From: Cymodocea nodosa
Lineage: Eukaryota > Streptophyta > Magnoliopsida > Alismatales > Cymodoceaceae
Reading direction: 5' to 3'
DNA: 64,000 nucleotides
NCBI GenBank assembly: GCA_036874045.1
Contig: CM072341.1
Span: 20,658,501-20,722,500 of the forward strand
The position numbers and the translations under genes were made by a program. A model generated the notes under the pieces. That model saw nothing but the letters and a program-made list of their open reading frames with translations, made no database searches and was not told the origin of the DNA. Of this stretch, positions 1 through 9,473 are shown in pieces (positions within the stretch are counted from its first letter, which is position 1; every line of letters begins with the position of its first letter).

Positions 1-140
1 TTTAAATAGATAAACTTATTTAGTAGTTTACAAGTATTGTTTGCTTATCCTTTTATTTCAATTATTTTCCATTTAATTTGCTTTTATTTTGTGTACTGTT
101 TTTCATATGCTCATTAATTATCTTGATTTCGTGAAAATAG

Positions 141-3100
141 TTGGTATTTTCCTCATCTGCTATTGTTTACGGGCAACCTGAAAAGACTCCATGTATTGAG
201 GATTTTCAACTACATGCAATGAATCCATATGGGCGAACTAAGGTACGGTTGCATTATATTTAGGTGCCTTATCATCAAAGGAGCTTATTTATTTAATATG
301 TTTCTAATAAAATTGAACCCTCCGGTTCATTAGCTATTCTTTGAAGAAATAGCTCGTGATATCCAGAAGGCTGACCCAGAGTGGAGAATCATATTACTAA
401 GATACTTCAACCCCGTTGGAGCTCATGAGAGTGGCCAAATTGGTGAAGATCCCAAGGGTGTTCCAAACAATCTTATGCCTTATATACAACAAGTGGCCGT
501 TGGTAGACTACCTCACCTGAATGTGTATGGCCATGATTATCCTACAAAAGATGGCACTGCGGTAGGTGAATATGTATTTAATTTGCTCATTTGCAAACAA
601 ATTCAACCAAGAAAAATCCAAGTTGTTCCTGTATTCTTTAGACATCATCATGAACTTTTTTTGATGGCTTCAACTTGTATTTCAACCATAGTTATCAAGG
701 CACCATAATACCCATTTTAGTGTTCTTTTTTTAAAAGATTTCTCATGCACAAGTATACTGATTTTTTTTTAATTTTTGGGACGTTAATAGTATTTTTTGT
801 TATTGATTCTATCTTGAATTTTTTGAGATTTAATCATACTTTTTTTATGTGATTTTAGTATATAAAACATAAAGTGTCATATTTTAAAGAAATGAGGAGG
901 TCTCATTTGAAGCTGTATATGTCTATCTATATGCACATGCGTCAGTTAGTTTCCATAAAAACATAAGTTATTTTCTAAGGAAAAAATCTTAAAGAACCTA
1001 ACTTCAATGTGATTCTTGCTTAGATTCATTATTGGATCCAAGTAAGATCCTTTGTTAGCTCAAGGAATGAAATGCTAAGTTCTTTATTGGAATGGATCTA
1101 GATAGCTATATAAGAGAGCAATATATAGGATATGAAAGAAACCATGATGGATTTAGTTATGACAATAAAATTGAAGAAGGGAATTCAAGTTTAGTCTTTA
1201 GCGTAACTTGTGACCTTTTGGCAGAAAACACTTATTTTAGAAAAAGAGGAATAGATTTGAGAAATGGTTCGAATTTTAGTAAAATAGATTTTTTACTTGT
1301 TAAGAAATAGATAAAAATATGTAAAGATTATAAGGTTGTTCTGAAAAAACTTAACTAGATAAGTTATTAGTATTAAATGTTAATATCAAGATTAAGAAGA
1401 GAAAAACTACATTATATAAGAATTCAAAAATTAGGTGGCAGAATCTAAAATAGGTAAAGAAAATGATATTTAGAGATAACTTGTTAAAAGGAATATATGA
1501 ACTAGATAGAGAGGTAAATAAACATTGGAATGAAATGATTACTTATATTAAAAAGATTTCTAAGAAAATTTTAGAAAAATCTTGTAAGGTAGCTCCTCTA
1601 GGTTAAAAAAATGGTGGTGGAATAAAGATGTACAAAATAAATAAAACAAAGGAAAGAATGCTATAAAATCTATCATAAATGTAGAAACAAGGAAAATTTA
1701 AAGTATAAGTTAATAAAAAGAAATGCTTAGAAAGAAGGCCTATAAGGAATTATATGATAATTTACATCAAACAAGGGGAAAATAGAATATATGAATTAGT
1801 TAAGGCTAGAGAAGGAAAATCTAGAGATTTAAGTCAAGTATATTAAAGATAAGAATGGTAGAGTTTTAGTAAAAGAAAATGAAATTAACATATATGGTGT
1901 AGGTATTTTAGTAAAATTTCTAATGAATTTACAATAGGATACTTTTATATGCAAAATTTGGGTTGCAGTGCAAAAGATATGAACTATAGTTATTTTAGAA
2001 GAATTAATAGTTTGAATGTAGAAAAAGCTATTAAGAAAATGAAATGTAGAAAAATTATTGGATCAATGGTATTCTTATTAAAGTGTGGAAGTGTATGAGC
2101 AAAGTAGGGATTGAGTGGTTTAAGTTTTAGTATAGTTTTAAAAACAATGAAGATGCTAGATGAATGGAAAAGAGTTCTTTGGTACCTATATTTAAGAGTA
2201 AGGGGGAGATACAAAGTTGTAATAATTATCATGGTATTAAGTTAGCAAGCCATATTATGAAATTATGGTAAAGGTTAATTATATAAAGACTAAGGTATGT
2301 AATTAAAATCATAGAAAATCAATTTGGATTTATGTTGAGCAGGTCAATAATGGAAGTATTCATTATTTAGACAACTAATAAAAAATTTGAATTAAGAAAA
2401 CAAACCTTTGTATGGTTTTTAGAAAGCTTATGATAAATAACCTAAAAATCCATTGTCATAGATATTGGAAAGGAGTACGTATAGGATATGTTGATATTAT
2501 GAATGACATGTATGAAAGAGTAGTTATTATAGGAGGTGAAATTAAGTAACTTTTAATAGACAGTTTTATACTAAGGGTCATTTTTAAGTCTATATTTTTT
2601 TGTTTTAGTTATGAATGCAATAACTAAAGAAATTCAAGTAAAAGTACTTTGGTATATACTATTTGTTGATGACATAATTTAGGTTAACAAAAATAAGGCA
2701 AGAATAAATTCTACATTAGAATTATAGAGATAATTTAGGGTTGGAAGGATTTAGATTGAATAGGTCAAAAATTAAAGATATAGAATGTGGGTTTAACAAC
2801 AATAAGAATAATGATGAAAATATTTAATTGGATGGTTATGATATTTATAAAAGTAAGACTTTTAAGTACTTAGGATTTATAATAAGTAAGATTGAAGAAA
2901 TTATAGAGGATGCTATTAATATGATTAAAGTAGGATAAATGAAATAGAAAAATGTTTTTGAAGTGTTAGGTGATAAAGGGATATCTTAAAAATTAAAAGA
3001 AAAATTCTATAAAACTACTATTTGCTTGACTATACTTTATGGTTCAAAATGTTGTAAAAAGTTACTCTTCTAGTGATGCAAATGCTTAGATGGACAAGTG

Positions 3101-4618
3101 ATAATACAATAGGAGTAAGTTAAAAATGATTTTATTAGAAATAGAGTAGGAGTTGCATCAATTGAAAATAAGAAAATTCTAGCTTAGGTTGTTTGATCAT
3201 AAGAGGCCAAATGATGCATCAAGTAGGAGAGGAGAATCAGTTAATATAAAAGAAATTAAAAGTAGAGGAAAACCTAAAACTATTTGATTAATAATTGTGA
3301 GAAAATATTTGAATTTATGTAATTTAATTGAAAATTTAATCATAAATAGAAATACATGAAAACAAGATTTATGACTGACTCCACTTAATGGAATTATGAC
3401 TCAAATTGTTGTTGCATGGACATACATACACACATATCAATAATTTTCTATAAAAACATTTAAGTTCGTTTTCTATGGTGAAAAGCCTTAAAGAACCCAA
3501 CTCCAATATGATTCCTAGTTGGATTCATTGCTAGATCCAAGCAAGATCCTCACTCAGCATCGAGGAATGAAATGCTAAGTGTACATTTAACCTTTTCCTA
3601 GGCATTAACCTCAATAAGCCTTGATTTCAATAACCATTGGTAGTTGATGTTGTGAAGTGAGTCTATTTTGAATACTGGGCGGATTCCATTGGACTTTAAA
3701 TGGTTATTTCTTGTTCAACTAACAACCTTTTTAACAGAATTACATGGTTGTGATCTAATTTTAAAATGCTTTGCTTGAGGAGAAGCTATCTTGCCGTGAA
3801 TCTCCTTGTTGCATGCCTACTCTTGGTACCAAATCCTAAGATGTTATCAATTTTCTGCACGTTTGGTGCAAATGTTGCTTTTTGGTCATCATTATAAACT
3901 AAAATTTTGCTTCTTGGCTTACTTGTACTTAACAGTGCAATTGACAGTCTTTATATTCTTGTCCTTTATTGAAACTAGATACGTGATTACATCCACGTAA
4001 TGGACTTAGCTGATGGCCATATATGTGCTCTTCGCAAACTGTTCACCTCCAAAGACATAGGTAGTGTACAAGCATAACCACACTCCAATGGAGGATGATA
4101 TGCAAAGTCATTCAGTTTAGCTTTATCACTATGCTTTTCTCATGTCCCATTCTCCTTCATGGCTATGTTTTTTTTATGCCCTATCTTCCATTTCATCAGG
4201 ATGCACCGCCTACAATCTAGGCACAGGTTGTGGAACATCAGTTTTTGAAATGGTTGCTGCTTTTGAGAAAGCGTCTGGCAAGGTTGGTAAATTCTCTTCT
4301 TCTGCAAGTATTCCTGTCCAGACAAAAATCTTGACTTTAATTTTTCATCTTTTTTATTCTTAGAAAATCCCTATGAAGTTGTGCCCAAGGAGACCTGGAG
4401 ATGCAACTATTGTATACGGATCTTCTGAGAAGGCCCTAAAGGAGCTTGGTTGGATGTGAGTCCCTAGGTGAATAAATTTGAATCGAAATGACTATGCAAA
4501 CTATGTCATTATAATGGAACTCTTGTTTTCTTGTAGGGCAAAATATAGCCTTGATGACATGTGTAGAGACCAGTGGAATTGGGTAAAGAATAATCCTTGG
4601 GGTTACCAGAAGCCTTAG
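141..4618 (+). CDS. UGE: UDP-glucose 4-epimerase, 3' part of gene (partial)
   Basis: Interconverts UDP-glucose and UDP-galactose in the cytosol (NAD-dependent short-chain dehydrogenase fold), supplying galactose for cell-wall polymers and glycolipids. Six exons are visible: 141-242, 334-561, 3979-4060, 4200-4282, 4364-4455 and 4537-4618 (TAG stop). They join in frame to 222 residues; earlier exons lie outside the window. Diagnostic stretches are [10 protein letters not shown], the catalytic Y-x-x-x-K within [74 protein letters not shown] and the C-terminal NPWGYQKP. All splice sites used are GT-AG. The 3.4-kb intron 562-3978 carries a decayed LINE. No frameshift or stop is seen in the exons, so the gene looks functional. 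The paralogue type within the UGE family cannot be settled from the C-terminal part alone. Confidence 0.95.
945..1081 (+). repeat. Left copy of ~135-bp direct repeat flanking the LINE
   Basis: Aligns by eye with 3443-3581 at roughly 80% identity, including the shared stretches CTTAAAGAACC and GGAATGAAATGCTAAGT. It abuts the truncated 5' end of the LINE. Confidence 0.8.
1082..3442 (+). mobile_element. Decayed RTE-type LINE, 5'-truncated
   Basis: Lies in the UGE intron, same strand. Broken reading frames match the endonuclease-reverse transcriptase protein of plant RTE-type LINEs (often mis-annotated as craniofacial development protein 2-like). The 5' end (1092-1310) resembles the endonuclease C-terminus ([15 protein letters not shown] ... 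KIDFLLVKK). Around 2020-2280 there is [13 protein letters not shown] and [15 protein letters not shown] (reverse transcriptase). Near 3010-3060 is TILYGSK, and at 3250-3400 the C-terminal tail ending near LTPLNGIM. Frames are interrupted by many stops, so it is dead. The 3' end carries a short TTG-rich tail. Imperfect ~135-bp direct repeats sit on both sides (see separate entries). Clade assignment is inference from these protein traces. Confidence 0.75.
3443..3581 (+). repeat. Right copy of ~135-bp direct repeat flanking the LINE
   Basis: Partner of 945-1081 and begins just after the TTG-rich LINE 3' end. The pair could be a very long target-site duplication or an older duplication into which the LINE inserted. 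Confidence 0.8.
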
Positions 4619-4931
4619 TCTTCATCTATCATAGGAATGTATCAGACGCGAGTGTAGCAATCTTTGGTGGTCTATGCAAGTTTTTTGAGGATCGCCTCAA
4701 CCCTGTTGGACCGACACCCCTAAAAAAGTTATTTATTTTATCTTAGGATTTCCAGTTTCTTTGTCAGCAAAAGGGCATATTGTTTCTGTAAAATTCATTT
4801 GATTCATTATTATCTAGGATGTGCCTGAAATCGGTATTGTACGTTCCATATTATCGGACATGTGCAACCAAGTGTTGTAGGGTAATTACGGTACACTCCT
4901 TCTGAGTTGTATTATTTTATTTAACTACATG

Positions 4932-4976
<45 letters not shown>

Positions 4977-5859
4977 GGAGAGAGAGATTTGGGAAGGCAT
5001 AGATAGATTTTAAGCAACATGTCTGAACCATCATACATTTATACAGCAGTTTTCTTGAGCTATCCTTTTTCTTCTTTTGGGATTATGTGCTTTGATTGAT
5101 CGGTAAATGTATATGATCGGAATGGGATGATGATTTATTAACTTTATGCAATAATATTCTGATGAAAACGCCGATCCGAAGAAATTGAATTCTTGTGTCT
5201 AGCATCAGCAGTAAGTATGTAGGGCTTGGCCCGTGGAAGCATTGCATGCAGGACGTCGACTGAGGGATTTGTGTGCACCGAGAATGTCGTTACCAAACCT
5301 GTCAAAAGATAGCCAAGAACGTTCAGATGATGACGAGGGACGTTGATTTAATTTGGTAAAGACTGCGAGAAACCGTTCTTGGAAGATGATGGATTCGTCT
5401 GGCATTCATGAAAAGTCTATCTAGAATATTGAAACATCGATAAATGTGCTACCAATTTGGAAGTTCATTTAAAATAAAAACTTTCTAAATTTAAATTTAA
5501 GATCCCTCCTAATAGCTATTAAATTTAGGCAAAAACTGAATCGTTCGAGAGGTGTAGCCATCATTTCACGTAAGAAATTAATAGAATCTATATATTCACG
5601 TGTTAAATGTAATAAACTGAGGGTATTGGTTTGTAGAGATTTTTAGTTTAAAAAGATACCGACGGTAGTGTAAAATGTGAAAAGTTTTGCGTATCGAAAA
5701 CATTGTCGGTAAGGGCCACCGGGACTCTCGTTATTAGATCTTAAATTTATTTGTTCACTGAGTAATATGAACTGGAAAATAACATTTGGGTTGCTGAATG
5801 ACAAGGTGAGGTGGCATGTGTGGATGAAACCAACGCATCAATCATCAAACAGATCAAGG
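4619..5859. other. Intergenic region with (AG)n microsatellite
   Basis: Between the UGE stop and the SIS-domain gene. It includes the UGE 3' untranslated region and an (AG)n tract at about 4939-4989 interrupted by GGG. I see no convincing gene; the short reading frame near 5205-5405 on the minus strand has no recognisable content. Confidence 0.6.
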
Positions 5860-6513
5860 ATGAGTGGCGAAACTGGTGCCGGCGGCGGCAGCTGCAGCGA
5901 GGTGCGGCGATGGGCAAGGGCGGCATCTCAGATTTGCGAACAGATCAAGTCGGTATTCTGCAGTCTACCAGATTCCTCCGGCCATCCCTGCACGATACTG
6001 GTGGATGAGATATCCAGAGCGGCTGCGGAGCGGAAACGAGTATTTGTGCACGGAGTTGGCCAGGAGAGCCTGATGCTGAAGGCCCTCTGTATGCGTCTCT
6101 TCCATCTCGGGCTCCATGCCCACGTCGTCGGTGATGTCACAACCCCACCCATCGGCACTGGAGACCTCCTCATCTCCTCCGCCGGCCCTGGTGGCTTCTC
6201 CACCGTCAACGCCATCTGCCGTGTCGCTAGGGCCGCTAATGCCCGCGTGCTTCTCATCACTGCCCAGCCGGGGTGTGGGAGCTACGCCTGCAGCATGGCC
6301 GACGCCATCGCATATCTTCCGGCTCAGACCATGGCGGACGATGAGGCAGAGGGTGATGGCGGCGCGTCCTCGTCGACGATGATGAAGCTCCCTATGGGGA
6401 GCCTTTACGAGGGAGCCATGTTTGTGCTGTTTGAGACGGTGGTGCTCCGACTAGCGGAAGTTCTGAACCAAACACCGGCGGACCTGAGGTCACGGCACAC
6501 CAACCTCGAATAG
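5860..6513 (+). CDS. SIS-domain sugar isomerase-like protein
   Basis: Intronless, 217 residues. It matches the small plant SIS (sugar isomerase) family related to bacterial/archaeal 6-phospho-3-hexuloisomerase; the plant substrate is not established. Conserved blocks are RVFVHGVGQESLMLKALCMR (phosphosugar-binding loop), LFHLGLHAHVVGD, TTPPIGTGDLLISSAGPGGF (second glycine/serine loop), ARVLLITAQP, and the C-terminus LPMGSLYEGAMFVLFE followed by RSRHTNLE at the stop, which is a hallmark ending of plant members. The reading frame is open back to an ATG at 5767, but residues before MSGETG have no family character. I therefore start at 5860, giving about the expected family length of 200-220. GC-rich compared with its flanks. 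Confidence 0.85.
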   Translation: MSGETGAGGGSCSEVRRWARAASQICEQIKSVFCSLPDSSGHPCTILVDEISRAAAERKRVFVHGVGQESLMLKALCMRLFHLGLHAHVVGDVTTPPIGTGDLLISSAGPGGFSTVNAICRVARAANARVLLITAQPGCGSYACSMADAIAYLPAQTMADDEAEGDGGASSSTMMKLPMGSLYEGAMFVLFETVVLRLAEVLNQTPADLRSRHTNLE

Positions 6514-7427
6514 CAGTTGGATTTCCCATTACATATGCTTGCTTTCCCAACAACGGAAGAAGCTCTTCTGCAGAGGAATGAATCTGGATGCAAAGGAAAA
6601 GCAGAAAGATTTCTAAAAATTAGCTCGTCATACTGTAGTTCCTCGCAGAGAGTTTTAATGAAAGAATGTAGAAGTTTTAATATACATTAAAGACTGAGAA
6701 TTTGAATTTATTTAATATCATGTACTACGATAATTGGATTGACGATTTTGTCGATATAAATATTGAAAGAGATTAAGTTAAAAGATAAAAAAGCAACAAA
6801 ATTTGACTAAAATGTAACCCTTTTTTTTCAAATGAAAATATTCTTCCATATGAAATTTAGAAATATAATGAAATAAGTTTTCTTTTAAATAGACATTAGT
6901 CCAATTTGGTCGTTGGTGAATCGTTTTCGCAAAAGCTAGTTCTAAGAGTTAGGTCTTTAATTAAACCAAGTGATATTTTATGAAGTTAGCAATTTATTCA
7001 GCCACTGTCTTCAAAAACGATTGTTTAATATTTAAATGGTTAATTTGCTATGGGACATGATATTTACTGACCCTATTAATAATTTGGAAACAGTAATCCA
7101 ATCTAAGGACGAGTCGCATGAACGGTAGAAATCGCCGCAGTCCGATTCTTACACACGTTGATAGCTCGATATAGAATGAAGAAGGAATGGTGGAACAAAC
7201 TTCTAATAACTAATTGTCGGTGACAATATTAACACGATCAATTATAGCATTAATTAATTAACACAAGATAAATGACAAGAGCTACGATAAGATGAATGTG
7301 ACTTCACCGAAAAAGAAAAAGAAAAAGAAAAAAGAAAAAAGTATGGACTCTTCGCAACCGCCCACCTCATGGATTCCCGATTACCAAAAACCGATGCGCG
7401 TTCAGGGTTGGGCGCCCCCAACTCAGG
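6514..7427. other. AT-rich intergenic region
   Basis: Separates the SIS-domain gene from the membrane-protein gene. An A-rich (AAAAAG)n-like tract at about 7307-7340 lies just upstream of the latter. No gene, repeat family or RNA recognised. Confidence 0.5.
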
Positions 7428-8684
7428 ATGCAGACCGCCGTCCACGCCACCGTCTCCGCCACAGTCGCCCTCCTCTCCGCCCTGCTCTCCCTCCCTTCCC
7501 TCCTTCTCTACGGCCTCCACACCTACATTCACCCGGAGACCCTGGGCCATGGCGCGTCCCCCGACAGCCTTCGCGCCGCCATCCGCCGCCCTTCATCGGA
7601 CTCCTCCCAAGCCCCACTGGTCCCCAGGAAGAGGACTAGATCCAAATCCTCCCCCGAGTTCGACGAGTCTAATGCCCAGCTCTTCCGCCTCCTCCTCGTC
7701 GACTCGCACCTCCGCACCAGGCTCTACTTTTCCGAGTACCGCGCCTCCTTCGTTTCCTCCTCCTCCGCCCTATCCTCCGTCCTGATTTCCTACTTCTTCC
7801 CCCGGGATTCCGGAATTCCCTTGCTTTCCTCTCTCTGCGCCGCTTTGTGCGTCTCGGTGTCCTTGGCCAAGCTCTCGTTCGAGAGATCTGCGACGAATAG
7901 ATCGGAGAAGCAGCTGGCGGCTCTATTTGGGATCGTAGGGTTCCTCGTCGCGTTGTTGATCGAGTTCTCCTGGTCTCCATCCATCTTTGGTTTTGGATTC
8001 CATGGTGGGGGCGGCGCGGATGGTGGGCCGGTGAAGATAGCAGCTGCTGTCTTAGCCGGGTGCCTTGCCGGGCTTATGTTTGTGCCGGCGACTAGGGCAG
8101 CGCGGTCCCTGTGGGTGGGGACGGATCAGCTGCATTGGAATCTTGGGGTCGTTTCCTGCGGGTTGTTTGGACGAGGGCTTTTATATCTGTCTTTCCTGGT
8201 GAATGTGTTCGCAGCATCTCTTTGGATCGATTCGGCGGCTGTCGTGGTGGAGGGTGCCGTGTCGCCTGGTGAATTCTCCAGTTTCAGGGTGCGATGCCTT
8301 GCTGCGGCAGCTGCCTTGCAGCTGCTGCTTCTCCGGTGCAACCTGCAGATGTATTTGAACGAGGCGGTGCTGTGTTGGTACCAGAGGCTGCACGCGAGTA
8401 AGATACCGGACACGGATTTCGGGAGGGCCAAGATCTTCCTGCACAATTACTACCTTTGTCTGGCGGTGTTGCAGTTCTTCGCTCCGCCGATGTTGGCGCT
8501 GCTGCTACTGGGATTGAGAGGTAATCTGTGTAGTGAATCGATCTCTGCTGGGTGGCTTGGAGACTGCTCGACTCTTCTGAAGGAGATACTCTTGTTTTTG
8601 GCGTGGTGGATAGTGTTCGTTTGGGTGATTTTTATGACTTGCACTCTGGCTCTTCTACGTCGTGGTTTTCTTTTCATTTGCTAG
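7428..8684 (+). CDS. Polytopic membrane protein of unknown function
   Basis: Intronless, 418 residues, strongly GC-rich at the 5' end. The N-terminus (MQTAVHATVSATVALLSALL ...) is a hydrophobic helix. Residues about 50-85 are basic and serine-rich, followed by SPEFDESNAQLFRLLL. Hydrophobic helices then recur at roughly 100-145, 160-185, 205-225, 240-275, 295-310, 345-370 and 385-410. I believe the frame corresponds to a conserved plant transmembrane protein family (FDESNAQLFRL is the most memorable block), but I cannot name a function; a TMEM161-like relationship is only a guess. The start at 7428 is the first in-frame ATG that opens directly with the hydrophobic helix. A CCAT repeat lies just after the stop. 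Confidence 0.75.
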   Translation: MQTAVHATVSATVALLSALLSLPSLLLYGLHTYIHPETLGHGASPDSLRAAIRRPSSDSSQAPLVPRKRTRSKSSPEFDESNAQLFRLLLVDSHLRTRLYFSEYRASFVSSSSALSSVLISYFFPRDSGIPLLSSLCAALCVSVSLAKLSFERSATNRSEKQLAALFGIVGFLVALLIEFSWSPSIFGFGFHGGGGADGGPVKIAAAVLAGCLAGLMFVPATRAARSLWVGTDQLHWNLGVVSCGLFGRGLLYLSFLVNVFAASLWIDSAAVVVEGAVSPGEFSSFRVRCLAAAAALQLLLLRCNLQMYLNEAVLCWYQRLHASKIPDTDFGRAKIFLHNYYLCLAVLQFFAPPMLALLLLGLRGNLCSESISAGWLGDCSTLLKEILLFLAWWIVFVWVIFMTCTLALLRRGFLFIC

Positions 8685-8702
8685 TTGTCGTCTGATGCCG
8701 AT

Positions 8703-8730
8703 ATCCATCCATCCATCCATCCATCCATCT
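8703..8730 (+). repeat. (CCAT)n microsatellite
   Basis: About six tandem CCAT units directly downstream of the membrane-protein stop codon, probably in its 3' untranslated region. Confidence 0.9.
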
Positions 8731-9473
8731 ACCACCACCTTCGTTTTCTTTCACCTTTTCTGCTGGTTGTTTCGTTGGAAATCAATCATACAACCGATTG
8801 TATGGTCTTGGGCTTCTGTTGTTTAAAGAGAGTGATCAAGGCACTGGTTCTTCTGATCGTCAAACATCTGCTTCGTTAATGGGACCGGTAAAGAAATCTG
8901 CTTTCATCGAATAAAAGTAAAAATACCATCAATGAAAATGATCGCATCTGCTCAAAAATACCATCTTTATAATAAAAAAAATTAAATCACCGGAATTTGC
9001 CAGTCTATCAAAAGCTAAGAAACATTTTCTCTTATAAATGTGATGACGAGAAAATAAGAGACGCCTTCAAACTTCTATGTTGTGCAACTTGGTCCTTCCT
9101 CCATCCAAACCAATCAAATATGATAATTTAGTCGTAGTAATAATATAATGTAATGCAATCAGATACAAATGTTGTGATACCTCCTCCTCCTTCTTCTTCT
9201 TCTTCTTCTTTAAAAAGTAAGTAAATCTTAAGAAAGGCAAAAACTTCTGTTACATTAAAAAAAAAAAAAAAAAACATAAATAATAGTCCTCTATCCATCA
9301 TCACAGGTGACAGAAACGTCCTGCCGTCGCCACTGGAAGCCCTGTACTGGCAGTAGTTACCACCATACACTACAAAACCCCTTCCCTTCGTTTCCCACGA
9401 ACAAAAGCTCCCGCCATCGTCCCCTAGTGCCCTAATCATGTATTCCCATTGACGCCTCCCTACTTCTCCTGCA
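8731..9473. other. Intergenic region upstream of OXA1, with (CTT)n and poly(A)
   Basis: Contains a CTC/CTT tract at about 9182-9211 and an A-run at about 9257-9275, both within 300 bases of the OXA1 start and probably in its promoter or 5' untranslated region. No gene recognised. Confidence 0.6.

Noticed and set aside
5928-6260. Minus-strand 110-codon open frame
   Set aside because: Antisense shadow of the GC-rich SIS-domain gene, with no family resemblance of its own.
7254-7985. Several overlapping frames on both strands rich in Arg/Pro/Ser
   Set aside because: Shadows of the GC-rich 5' half of the membrane-protein gene; only the frame from 7428 gives coherent hydrophobic helices.
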